A stretch of DNA of 64,000 bases from Narthecium ossifragum. Lineage: Eukaryota; Streptophyta; Magnoliopsida; Dioscoreales; Nartheciaceae. Numbering within the stretch: the stretch's first letter is position 1; each line of letters opens with the position of its first letter. The notes under the pieces are model-generated. The model was not told the DNA's origin and made no database searches. It worked only from the letters and a program-made list of their open reading frames with translations. A program made the position numbers and the translations under genes. Positions 48,286 through 59,243 of this stretch are shown one piece after another. The DNA is taken from the NCBI GenBank assembly GCA_963920575.1, contig OY986969.1:18833288-18897287 (forward strand). Reading direction: 5' to 3'.

Positions 48286-49876
48286 TGATAAGTGCATGAA
48301 AGTGCACTCTGAACAACCTTATAACCATCTCAATTGCTATATCTTCACCCTTAATCAACTTCTTTAGCACTATTTTTATAGTATATATTACTTCACATAG
48401 TTGCTTGGAAAATGCAGGAAATTGGAGCTGAAAGAAGTTGAAAAGATTATATGGGTCAACTTCAAAGATTAAACTGTATCTTTCCAAGAAGAACCAGATG
48501 ATGTTCCATATACCATTGGAAAGCTCTTGAAGTCTACTTTATGGAGAATTTTATGGTTCATGATTCCGAGTTACGTAGAGGAAGTTACAGCATTTTTCGT
48601 ACTAGTGCGCAGTGCTGAATGAATAGTGACGGTCGACCGTCAGATCTCACGGTCGACCGTCGCGCTCAAAAATCCTCACAGTCGACCGTCAAATCCTCAC
48701 GGTTGACCGTGGAGCCCGAAAATCCTCACGGCGACCGTCTCTGTCAAGGAAAATACTTCGCAGGGTCGATGCGAAGATCGACCGCAGCTTGTCAAAATAA
48801 ATTGTGCACCTCACGGTCGACCGTCAGGGTCTCACGGTCGACCGCCAGATCAGCCAGGGGCGTATAACGGGTTTAAACTTAACCCGAGTTTGCTAATCTT
48901 TAGACCCTATAAATAGGAAAGTTAGGGTAAGCCAAGGGGGGGTTCTTGGACATTTTTGGAGGCTCTTTTCTGGACGTTTTTCAAAGGAAGAAGATGAAGG
49001 AATCTCCATCCATGGCCGAGTAATCCGCGGGCATGGCGGACGGATGATCTAGCGAGGATTAGGGTTTCTTCTCCAACAGTGGTTCATAGTTTTTAATCTT
49101 CATTGTTAAACTCTTTTCTATGTATTGGATCTTCAAATATTATTTTCAGATTATAGATTTCTATGTGGATGAATAATATTATGAATCCAGTCATGCTTCT
49201 TTCATGATCCTATAAATCCCATAGTCTTCTCTTTTGATTCTCCTACCGAGTGTTGGGAGACCTTTGCTATGCATTGCCCGTAGTGACAACTGGTATTGTG
49301 TATTCTTAGGGATCTTGTAAGACAAGGTTGGGGCTCTATCCCGTGAAATCTTTGCTATGCATTGCCGATTGTGAGAGTTGGTATTGTGTATTCTTAGAGA
49401 TCTGGTTAGATAGAGTTAGGGCTTTGTCCCGATGAACTTTTGCTATATGTTGCCTGTAGTGACAGCCGGTATCATATATTCTTAAGTTTGGATTGGATGA
49501 AGTTAGAATTATAATAAGGAAGAATCAATCGTAGGAAGAAACATCTATATATTTTGTTAGGTTTATAATTCCATATCTCCCGGTTAAGGTGATTGGGATG
49601 TGAATCCCTTAACTGAGTTTCATATGAACCATTGAGAAGAAAAGAACTTAAATCCGAGTGAAGTGATTCCCGAAGCCTAGCCTTATCAAAATCCTAATAT
49701 CTCTAGTTAACCTTACATTATCATTAAATCCTTTAGTTAATTCTCAAGTTCTCGTTTGTCTTCAATTCATTGTTATTTGCGTTTTGGATATTTTCTGTCT
49801 GTCTCTCTGTGGGTTCGACCTTTCTTATGTTGTACTGCACCGCGACCGTTGTACGTGACACATTTGAGCGACATCA
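48286..49876 (+). mobile_element. Solo LTR, family B (1591 bp)
   Basis: It begins TGATAAGTGCATGAAAGTGC and ends TTTGAGCGACATCA. The flanks CAACA (48281-48285) and CAGCA (49877-49881) match at 4 of 5 positions, a slightly decayed target duplication. TATAAATA is at 48908-48915. It has a palindrome cluster at 48630-48846. No interior remains. Confidence 0.88.
48630..48915 (+). promoter_or_regulatory. Paired CGGTCGACCG array upstream of TATA in family B LTR
   Basis: CGGTCGACCG or near variants start at 48630, 48650, 48680, 48701, 48815 and 48836 approximately, forming pairs 20-21 bp apart that are joined by the phrase AAATCCTCA. TATAAATA follows 62 bp after the last site. The other family B copy has GATCGATC-type sites in the same place. 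Confidence 0.6.
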
Positions 49877-51301
49877 CAGCAGCGTCGTGCCAGTCCTTGA
49901 GAGGTAGCATGGACTGCCAGATTGAGAGGGAACCCACAGGGTGCTCGACTGCTAGCCACCGGGCACCTTTTCGCCGACGGTGCTGGTTGCGAGGGGCGCT
50001 GGGCGCTTACCGCAGAGCAGTCGGGCGTGACGCACGGCATGGAGCAGAGCAGTGGGTTGATACCTCAGTTGGGCAGGTATATGGGGCAGACGCAGGAATT
50101 CAGATTCCAGATAGAGTCTTGCTGGAGACAACGTAGCGACCAGTCTTACCAGAGTGTCATGCACTTCTTGGCAGAGAGCACCTTCAGCAGCAACCTGTTT
50201 CAGAGCCATTTTCTTCCAGATTTCATCTTGCAGCTTCAGCCTTCAGCTCTCAGAGTGTCTTGCGGCTTGTGGTTTTTTTGTGACGCTGGGTGTTTTCCCC
50301 TTGTGACTCGTCCCTGTGCGGCCGTGTTGGCTTGGGACTGGAGTCAGGTGTGGCTTTGGGAGTAGCCACTGATTTGGGACAAGAGCTTGGGTTAGTTGCT
50401 CTTGTCGGGGCGTTTGCTAGAGGTTGGAGACCTCTGAGTGTCCGTCGCCCACGTGTGGGACACGTTGGGGTTCGACGGCTTCCTCGGTTTGCGCTAGTTG
50501 GTTGCACACCGAGTTGCGTTTGTTGGCTGTGGGAAGGTGTTGTGGGTACACCTGACGGCGTTGTTTTGCTCTCGTTGAAGGTCGCGGGTTGGCGTGCCTT
50601 CTGGTTGTCGAGAGCTGGGGTTGTTCACCAGTCTGTGGTGTACTCCTCCCTCTTTTGTTTTGAGGGTGCTCAGGAGATCAAGTTTCCCTCGTGTTGTTGT
50701 TTGTGCAGCTGTCTTTTTGAGGAGCTTCCAGGATATTCCGTCTTTGCGGGATTGCCGAGTTTGGACTCGAGGTTCGTTCGGGGTAATTCTGCCAGTGTCT
50801 TCAGTGAGCGCGTCGCGGAGACCTCAGGGCCGAGTTGGCCGGGCTGTATTTGGGGTTAGAGACGACCGTCGAGGACGTGTGTTCACTCTTCTAGACCATC
50901 AGCAGTTGGACCACGTGCAGCAGTTTCCGCCGTCTCAGCAGTTTCATCAGTCACATCAGCAAATCGTCCCCGAGCCTTTCATTCTCCGACGAGTACGTGC
51001 CCGTTGCAGTGCATCGCCGAGATACTCGTCAGCTCAGAGTTTTGTCGACCTTCTCGTAGGTCGGACTTCGTACCAGCTACAATCAGATAATGCTTTGGGA
51101 TTGCGACATCCCGAGGACAGCTTTCAGTACGAGATACAGATTGTGTCAGCGGTAGACAAATTAGTTGATCCAGCTGAGCTTGAAGCAGATATGTGACGGC
51201 AGAGATCGAAAACTGTATTCGAGATTCAGCAAATGCATCTCCAGGACCACTGGACTGTTGACCAGATTTACCAGAAGATCGAAGCTCTCGTCTTAAAGTC
51301 A

Positions 51302-51502
51302 CTACGTCAGTGCCTTTAAGGGTGATAGCAACTGGTAGTTGCTAGAAAGGTCTCGACCTTTCAGGTATTTCACCATTCAGCTTAGGCTAATGTCGTAGAT
51401 GTTACCTCGAGCAGATGGGCCAGACGAATTAGAGCAACATCTACGTCAGTGCCTTTAAGGGTGATAGCAACTGGTAGTTGCTAGAAAGGTCTCGACCTTT
51501 CA
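51302..51502. repeat. 139-bp direct duplication in the family A interior
   Basis: The block starting CTACGTCAGTGCC at 51302 recurs at 51441. The second copy is interrupted after 62 bp by the solo A LTR and completes at 57520-57596. Each copy contains AGCAACTGGTAGTTGCT, a short hairpin. The duplication predates the LTR insertion. Confidence 0.9.
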
Positions 51503-51780
51503 TGTGAGGACCTGCCCCTCTACTCCTGTGGCTCGTTGTAGACCACAAGGGCAATTTGGTAAATTACGCCTTGTTGGTTTGTTTCACACCCGTGTGTGCA
51601 CACACTGGCCTTGTATGTGTTAGTGTTTGTTTAGAATGGCTAGTTGGACCCGGGATCAGAAGATCCCAGCTCGGGCGCGCAACAGCCCGTCTTTGGGCTG
51701 CTGGCGGCCCTCGAGCGATCGGTCGCTCATAGGAGCGATCGATCGGACTCGTGAGCGAGTCGGGGGGTTTTTGACCCTGT

Positions 51781-51853
51781 GGATCGATCCCAACTAGTGT
51801 TGGATCGATCCATCCTTGTCTTGGATCGATCCAGCATGGTGTTGGATCGATCC
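51781..51853 (+). promoter_or_regulatory. Four GGATCGATCC sites at exact 21-bp spacing
   Basis: GGATCGATCC starts at 51781, 51802, 51823 and 51844. The 11-bp spacers differ, so the spacing is conserved more than the spacer sequence. A further GCGATCGATCGG lies at about 51734. A weak TATAG lies just downstream at about 51860. Confidence 0.85.
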
Positions 51854-53423
51854 AGACACTATAGCTAGTCGGTGGTTTCCTTCTCTTTCGCGAGGACGGC
51901 CGTTGGCCGTCGCTCTCCTTTGTCAGAGGGGGAGGACTTTCCCTCCCCTCCCCCAGCTTTTCCCCGTTTTCTCCGGCTTTCCCCAGGCTTTTCCTTCCTC
52001 TTCTTTCCTTCCCTTCCCTTCTCTTCTTCTTCTTTCTTTCTCTCTTTCCCGCGGTGGTCTGTTTCTTCTCTTCTCCACCGGCGAGCTTCATCTCCTCCGT
52101 TCTCCCTCCTCCGACCATCTTTTTCAGCGTTCTAAGGCTCGTTGGATTCGTGACAACAAGAGGAAGATCCTTGAAGTGGTTTGGAAGCTTGTTGGTGATC
52201 AGATCGCGGGGAATCAGCCGAGGAAAGCGCAGCTAGGTAGGGTTATACCTACTGATGTTTATTTCGGGTTTTCTTGAGATCTAGCCGTTGGATCTTGTTG
52301 ATCCTTGATTTGTTGGATTCCGTATACCTGTTAGAATTACTGATATAAGTTTCATGTTAATCAGTTGAGATTTGAGTAGGTTTTATGCATGATTAACCTC
52401 GGATTTCTGGTTTTCTGCTGTTCTTAAAGAACAGCCGGCTTGCGGCAAGTTTTTCGGCCGGCGTGTACATGATCTTGGCTTTTCATAAACATTAGAGTTG
52501 TAGATCTATTAGTTAGCTTTCTATTCCATCTTATTTCGTATTTTTCGGATTTTTCTATGATTTGTTATGAATTATTTGCTGAAGGGCTGCGTTGCAGCAA
52601 TTAACTGGTAAGCTGGTATGAAGCTTTCGGATCGATCCAAATTGTTCGGATCGATCGGATCGATCCCAAAGTTAGTTGATGGAGTTTTAATGGTCTTTGT
52701 TAGTGGTTTTGATTAATGTTTTCCCGTTAATCCAACCGTTGGATGATTATGGATTTTGGATATGTTGATCCTGGTATATACACCTACTGGTGGCTAAGTT
52801 GGATCTTGAATCCGACGTCGTTTGGACATCGGATCGACAAAATCAAATAGCCCCTAAGTAGAGGTTTTGGGTGTTTGAATATAATATTATATTTCGGAAT
52901 ATAATATTATATTGTTTACTGTTCATCAGCGGTTTTCGGGGTTGCTTCCCGTTGCAGGAGTTCGCGGTTGACGGTCGTGGTACCGTCATAATGCCGGGAC
53001 CCGCTGCGGATCGGCTGGCAGCGGTCAGTAGTACCGCTGCAGCGATCCAGTAGACTTATATGATAATTGTCATACTGTTGCATGCTTTACTTCTTATCTG
53101 TGTATGTCATAGCATGCATTGTTGATTTGTGCATTAGTTGCATTGGTTAGGGCGTGGGTGATCTCTGGGTCGCCGTCCCGAGGCTGGAAGCTCGGACTTT
53201 GCCCTAGGACCGGGGTTGGGTTGTTTGGACCCGGTTTGAATGGTGGTGTCCAGTCGATTCAATGATAGGCTTAGATGACTGGTACACTTGTGGCTTGATG
53301 ATTGTAGAGGTCGTGTCGGCCTTGAGTCGGATGCTGAGGTGTAGCTGATAAGTCACTAATTATTCCTAATTAAACCCCTTAAATTACCTTTGTTAGGCCT
53401 AGAGTAGGTGTATTTGATATCAT

Positions 53424-55403
53424 TGTAGACACCAATTTTGACTAAGGTCAAATTTGAGGGTATTTATGAAATTACTCCTACTTGCGTCGGACATGCTTCA
53501 AACACAAATACAAGTTCAAACATACAAAGAGCACACATACACTGCTCTATATGTGATCCTTCATAGTTTTGAAAGTATCTTACACAAACTAGAAGCCATG
53601 AAGGGCGTTTCGGTAATTTTACCCGGCCAAGGGTATTTTAGAAATTCAGGACAAAATACATGCATGAACTCTATAAATATCATATCACAACCCTATCTAG
53701 CTTTTACGGCATCCTACAAAAGCTAAGCCGATATAGGGATATTTTGGTAATTTTACCACATCAAGGGTACTTTGGGGATTTAAGCAAAATATATGCTTGG
53801 ACTCTCTCTTATAACCCATCATGCCTTTTACATGATCCGGATAACATTCTACTTAAGTTAGAAGGACTTTGGGGCATTTTGGTAATTTTGGTCGCTGTGG
53901 GGTATTTTGGGAATTTTAGTCAAAATACATGTTCAGGATTCCTACAATATCTGAGAGATATCCTTGTATGGTTTTTATAACATTTTACACAAACCGGAAG
54001 CATAAAGGGTATTTCGGTAAAATTTGCCTGCTAGGGGTATTTTGGTCATTATAGCCAAATATAGGCTTGACCCACCTAGAACATTCTAAATTAGTCCTTA
54101 ATGGTTTTGAAGGCATCCTACATAAACCAGGGACATATAAAAAAGGGCATTTTTGGTCATTTTAAACCTCTAGGGGTATGATGGTCCAAAAAATATGTAA
54201 AGGCACCTCTACCTACTTTGGGGGTATTTCGGTCCAAAAACATATATGACCGATAAAAAGGACATTAGGGTAAATTATCTACGACATATTCAAATATTTG
54301 AACATTCACGAAAATATTTAAAATTCGAACATTCAAGAAAATATTCAAAATTCGAACAAGTATTCAAATTCATGGTTCGAATTCAAATTCAAATAGATTT
54401 GATATGGCCAACCCTAAATCTAAACTACCTAAATCCTACACTTTTAACCACTCAAATCTCAACTCCCCAATCAAAATTCAAATCTAAAATCAGCCAACCT
54501 AAATAAAAGTGTGCATACCTACGTCTAAGCCTTCCATCAGCATTATAAGATGTGACATGGCATCAGATAATTGCAGACTTGGAGTAGGGTTTAGCTTAAG
54601 AAAAAGTTCCAAGGGAGCAACATAAAGTAGGGTGTAGGTTAACAAAAAATTCCGAGGGGGCAACATCCATACATTCCAACAAATTGGATCTCCCCTCAGC
54701 CCTCCTACGCACACGTGTTTTGCAAAGTATTAAAAAATTAATAAATGAGGAGATTTGCTTTCATTTCAAACCGCGACTCTCTCAGCCGTGAGAATCAAGC
54801 CAACAACTTTTCAAATTTCGGAAATCCCGCCTAACCTCTTCTAACACCTATAAATAGAGGGAGAGAGGGGGTGAACGGAGGAAAATAAAAAAAAGGTTGA
54901 AAAAAAAGTTAAAGAAAGGTTGAAGAAGGCTTGAAAAGGCTTGAAAGAGGCTTGGAGAAGAAGGAAATTTATTTTCTTGAAGACGCCGAGAGATAGAAGA
55001 AGGAAATTTATTTCTTTTAAGATCGTGCCATCAAACCAAAAGTCCAAAGCAAGAGATTCAAGGGTTCTTCATCGGCAACGAAGGTGCGGGTTGAAGGCTT
55101 AAGCCTTCACCCAAGATCCTTCTATTTCCTTTCTTCTTCCCCTTTTTTATTTTTCATTTTGGATGTAGTGGATTTTAAAGTCCGAATCCTTAATCAGGGG
55201 TTTTCCCTTTTGGGTTGTAATGGATGGGTTGCCAATCTCATCATCGGTATGCAGTTCCCAAAGAAAAGAGGATTTGCAGCTTGTGATGATATTGGGAACT
55301 CAGGAGTGTTGTTCCCGCAAATCCCACCATGTAATTCAAACTTTTGATCATAATAAAATTAATAAATCTCGTTCCCCCGAGATCTCGATTTTATTGTCGA
55401 ACA
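53424..55403 (+). mobile_element. Solo LTR, family D (1980 bp), innermost insertion
   Basis: It begins TGTAGACACC and ends TTATTGTCGAACA, with perfect ATCAT duplications (53419-53423 and 55404-55408) in the family C LTR. A degenerate 135-bp repeat fills its left third. I cannot assign the family to a lineage from the LTR alone. Confidence 0.93.
53565..54245. repeat. Degenerate 135-bp tandem repeat, five units, in D LTR
   Basis: The phrase ATTTTGGTAATTTTA or variants recurs at about 53607, 53741, 53876, 54011 and 54149, each preceded by a CATCCTACACAAAC-like phrase. The period is 134-138 bp. The shorter D copy at 36900-38104 lacks most of it. Confidence 0.85.
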
Positions 55404-57770
55404 ATCATGTTGCTTGATTTCAGGTTTAATCATGGTTTGAGAAGAGATACAAGAAATTCGGCTAAAATGAAGAAAAATACAGCTTCGTCGACCATTGGGA
55501 AAATATTCGGCAGATATTCTCTGAAACTCTAAATATTCTGAAATTTTGGAACATTGTAGATGACTCAGAGATCTACAATGTTGCTGTCGGAGACATTGCG
55601 AGATTCCTGATGGTATGATGACAGTTTGAAGAATAGATGAAGATTTATAAGCTGGAAAGCTGCTCCGTCGATGTTGAAGAAAATATTCGCCAAATATTCT
55701 ACATTAATCATAATATTATGAAATAAAGTGGAGATGACAGAAGACTTCTAGATCTAACACTTTTCTGTTGAAGACTTTCCCAGATTCCGTACAGATTGGC
55801 TTCAGAGTTGATTACAAATCGGGATTCCAAGTAGAAGTTGAAGAATAAGGGAGTTGATGACGTGGCAGTTATTAACCCAGTCAAACTGGGAAGTCCGATC
55901 GATCGGTTTTAGTCCGATCGATCGCTCCGATGACGTCAGCGATCCGGAAATTAGGGAAATTAGAGTTTAACCTTTGTTAGGACTCCTAATTCGGAGGTAG
56001 AGGGTTTCTAATATATAAAAGGGTCTTCCAGCCGAAAAATAGGATCTTTTGGAGCACTTTTGGAGGAGAAGGTTAGGATTTTGAAAACGGTGATCTTTCC
56101 GCGGGGATCGACGGCTTCATCTTCTACACCTATGGCTGATTTCCAAGAGATGAGTGGCTAGTTTTCTTGTTCTTAGGAATACCATGAAACCCTAGTGTAA
56201 CTTTTGATCTTTCTTAGTTGGATTTTTGTGAACTTCTCTAAGTATAATCTCATGAATATGGTTTTAATGATTATAGAGTTGAAGGAATAGAGTTCCGTTG
56301 ACGTATTATTAGTCCTACATGATGGTTGTACTTGAGTGCAGAGATTCATGAGATAGTTTGCATGTGGTTTGTGATTTACCTTTGAGATAATCTATGCTAC
56401 GTGAAGATAAGTCATGCTAAGGTCATTAGGAGTAGAATAACTTAAGATAATTGTAGGACCAAAGATGATTTATGCCAAACAAAGATAGGTTATGCCGTAG
56501 GGAACATAAAACCTTCTTTTAGAGATTCGTGTGAGCTTGTAGCCATACGATCCATAATACTTAGAGAAGTGATCAAGATGATAATTATGGAAGATTAAGG
56601 GTGAAACTAGGGTGGATTGTGTGTTTCCTAAGACATCGTTTCCCATTTGATTAAAACCTTAATATTTTCTTTTGCTTTCTTAGATAATTTCAGTTAGATC
56701 AATCTATCATTGAAGTGTTTGGTTTAGATCAAGAGTTTTGAGAATCGATTTTAGTTTTCCTAGTAATTTCCTGTGGTTCGACTCCGGATTTCACCACTAG
56801 TCTATGTAGTAGCATTAGTGATTGAATAAGTATATAAATTTAAGATTTGATTGAGGTTAGCAACGTTTTAACGACGACGTTTGTGAGCGATCAGTAGCCG
56901 GTGTCCCACTGTGCTGACCCGGGGAGTAGTGAAGTTGCCTACTCTGCTTGTGTGTCGCCAGTGTTGTTCCTGTTTTTGAGTGCTGCTCCTAGGCCTCAGG
57001 GACACGCGGTGGGGTTATGGGACCCCTGTATACACCCAGGTCCTACTTAAGGGCGACACTGTTGCGTTTCCCTCTTCCTTCTGTGTGTCGTAGTGTAGAT
57101 CCCTACTGAGCTTAGTGCTCACACCTACCCGGGCTGCGTTTTGCAGGTGCAGGCGTCAGTTCTTCCTCTGTGGCCCCTACCGGGCAGTTGATCGGCGGTG
57201 CGGCGGCGCTTGGTGGACTTTGAGAGGTGGCGATATTTACTGCTTTTACCCTTTGGCTAGTTAGTCTCCTACGGGAGTGATGTTGTATTTTGGATCTTCC
57301 CCTCTCCGAGGTTTTGTATATTAAACACTTTAAGTTTTAAATCTGTGGTTCGAGGTTTTGCTAATTATTATGTCTTTTAATTGAGGGTGCTTTGGTGAAT
57401 TGCTAGGGAGACCCATAGGTTAGAGGGAACCCTCGCCGTTCTTTTTTCGCGTTTTGTTAGGTTCCGGTTCGCGACGCCCGGCCCGGTTAGGCTTTCGCGG
57501 GTTGGGGCGTGACATTTCAGGTATTTCACCATTCAGCTTAGGCTAATGTCGTAGATGTTACCTCGAGCAGATGGGCCAGACGAATTAGAGCAACATTAGC
57601 GGCAGTGACAACCCGTCAGTGACGGAGATGGAGGCAGTTATCCAGTTCAGACAGCACTCATTACCACTCAGAAGATGTCAGTATGTTAGTCCAGAGTGAT
57701 GGTGATGTGAAGCGACGACACGAATCTTACGGAGATCCGTACCCAAATTGATGCCCAGTATGTCAGAAAT

Positions 57771-59243
57771 CAAATAGTTAACCGTCGAAATCCCCGGCAA
57801 CGGCGCTAAAAAATGATCGCTTACAAACGTGTCGTTAAAACGTTACAAACTCAATCAAATATTAAATTTATAATCCTTATCCAATCACTACACTACTAGG
57901 TAGAATAGCGGTGAAGTCGGGAGTCGATTCACAGGGAAAATGTTGGAAATCAAAATCAATTCTCGAAACCCTAAAACTAAGGAAAAAAATCAAAGATAGA
58001 ATAGAGTTATCTAAACTAATAAAGAAAAGAAATAAAAAATTGATCAATTTGAATCAATGGAGTAGTTACTTAGGAATTACTCAATCCACCCTAGTTTCAT
58101 TATTAGTCTTCTCTAGTTATCATCTTGTTCCCTTCTCTCAACATTATGGATCATATGACTACAAGCTCACATGAATCCCTAAAATAAAGTTAATGTTCCC
58201 AACGGCATAACCTATCTTTGCTTGGCGTAGATTGTCTTTGGTCCTACGATTACTACTCCTAACGACCGTGGCACAACCTATCTTCGCGTAGCATAGCTTA
58301 TCTTAAAGGCAAACCAATAACTTCATGAAAACCATCTCATAAATCTCTACAATCAATCACAGAAATCATGTAGGACTGAAAATACGTCAAGGAACTCTGT
58401 TCCCTCAACTCTATTAACAATAAAACCATATTCATGAGATCATGCATCGAGAAGTTCACAAGAATCCAACTAAAGAAAAACCAAAACTACACTAGGGTTT
58501 CATGAATAATCCTAAGTACAAGAATTAGCAACTCATCTTTTGAATGAAAGCTATCGGGCTGGAATAGGAAGCTGTCACCGTCCACATCCTCTCCGTCTTC
58601 TTCTTCCTCCTCCAAAGATTGTCAAAAAGATGCTTATTTTCAGCCAGCCAACACCTTCTTATAGGTGTATTCCCGGAATTAGGGTTTTGGGTTGAGTTGG
58701 ACCACTAGTGCAACTCGAATTTCCTAGTTTAATTCTGACAGCCTCTTCCGATCACGATTAGGTTCAACTCGTCCTGGATTAGGAAATGTGGTCAACATAA
58801 AAGATGTAGATTAGGAAGCCTTCTCTCTTCTACAGAAGATTTGACATTATTTTGAATTATCTGGAATATTTGGCGAATATTCTCCTGAGCATCGATGGAC
58901 CAATTCCCCAGTATCTATTTATCTTCATATTCTCGAAAACGGCTATTAATTTGTCCAGAATCTCGCAAAGTGTCCAACATGAACGTTGTAGGTCTTGAAG
59001 TCTTCTACCACTTATTAAAGTTTCAAAATATTCTGACTTATACAGAATATATAGAGAATATTCTCCTGACAGGCGATGAAGCAGTCTTTATCACATAAAT
59101 TCATCCTTTTAGTCGAAATTCTTATATTTCTTCTCAAATCGTGATTAACCCTGAAATCAACTAACAAACTATTAAATACAACAACTTTAGGCCTAACAAA
59201 GGTAATTTAAGGGGTTTAATTATGAATAATTAGTGACTTATCA
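57771..59243 (-). mobile_element. Family C LTR with tRNA-Asp primer site (5' end of a minus-strand element)
   Basis: The LTR runs from 59243 (TGATAAGTCACTAATT on minus) to 57814. Immediately after it on the minus strand, GCGCCGTTGCCGGGGA (within 57791-57810) matches the primer site for tRNA-Asp used by Athila/Tat-type Ty3/gypsy elements. Only a few tens of bases of interior remain before the family A interior resumes at about 57770. No palindrome cluster is present in this copy. Confidence 0.85.
57791..57810 (-). other. Primer-binding site, tRNA-Asp type
   Basis: The plus strand reads TCCCCGGCAACGGCGCTAAA, nearly identical to the 3' end of plant tRNA-Asp, whose final bases are GGCGCCA. It directly abuts the family C LTR end and supports assignment of family C to the Athila/Tat branch. 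Confidence 0.85.

Larger units (their letters stand above)
47457..51502 (+). pseudogene. Decayed gag/pol interior of family A (with solo B LTR inside)
   Basis: No frame is open for long. At about 47640-47700 a run like SPDSVSPRAGDERV resembles a gag N-terminus. At 50900-50960 a Q/H-rich stretch resembles the gag end. At 51160-51230 RT sequence is recognisable by comparison with the better-preserved copy. The solo B LTR occupies 48286-49876. Open frames here, such as 50290-50859 and 50594-51196, do not follow any family and are chance. Confidence 0.6.
53346..56893 (+). mobile_element. Solo LTR, family C, with nested D LTR
   Basis: It begins TGATAAGTCACTAATTATTC and ends GTTTGTGAGCGATCA, flanked by perfect GTAGC duplications (53341-53345 and 56894-56898). 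Without the D insertion it is about 1563 bp. It contains CCGATCGATCGG twice (55895 and 55914), TGACGTCA (55931-55938), TATATAAA at about 56012, and a GATGAGTGGCTAG block near 56150. Confidence 0.95.
51503..57514 (+). mobile_element. Solo LTR, family A, itself containing a nested solo LTR
   Basis: It begins TGTGAGGACCTG and ends GGTTGGGGCGTGACA with perfect flanks TTTCA (51498-51502 and 57515-57519). Removing the inserted C LTR leaves about 2459 bp, in the family range of 2.3-2.75 kb. A 21-bp-spaced palindrome array lies at 51781-51853, with a second small cluster at about 52629-52666. Confidence 0.95.
44689..57770 (+). mobile_element. Family A element (plus), 5' LTR and decayed interior, host of a four-level nest
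   Basis: 5' LTR 44689-47441, primer site 47445-47456, and interior 47457-48285, 49882-51502 and 57520 to about 57770, split by a solo B LTR and a solo A LTR. The interior is degenerate gag/pol. A block at about 51160-51230 aligns with the RT thumb region of the A copy at 20-30 kb (LVDPA ... TVFE). The segment at 51307-51440 and 57520-57600 matches the linker in the A copy at 15-16 kb. No 3' LTR of this element is present. It is cut at about 57770 by a minus-strand family C element. Confidence 0.75.

Noticed and set aside
50290..51196. 189- and 200-codon plus frames
   Set aside because: They lie in the decayed interior of a family A element and do not follow gag or pol in sequence. RT-like text is in a different frame.
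51781..51853. Regular palindrome spacing resembling a CRISPR array
   Set aside because: The repeats are only 10 bp, the spacers 11 bp, the context is a plant LTR, and no cas genes exist.
51872..52277. Plus-strand frames of about 87-153 codons in the solo A LTR
   Set aside because: They come from the pyrimidine-rich LTR leader, which is non-coding in all copies.
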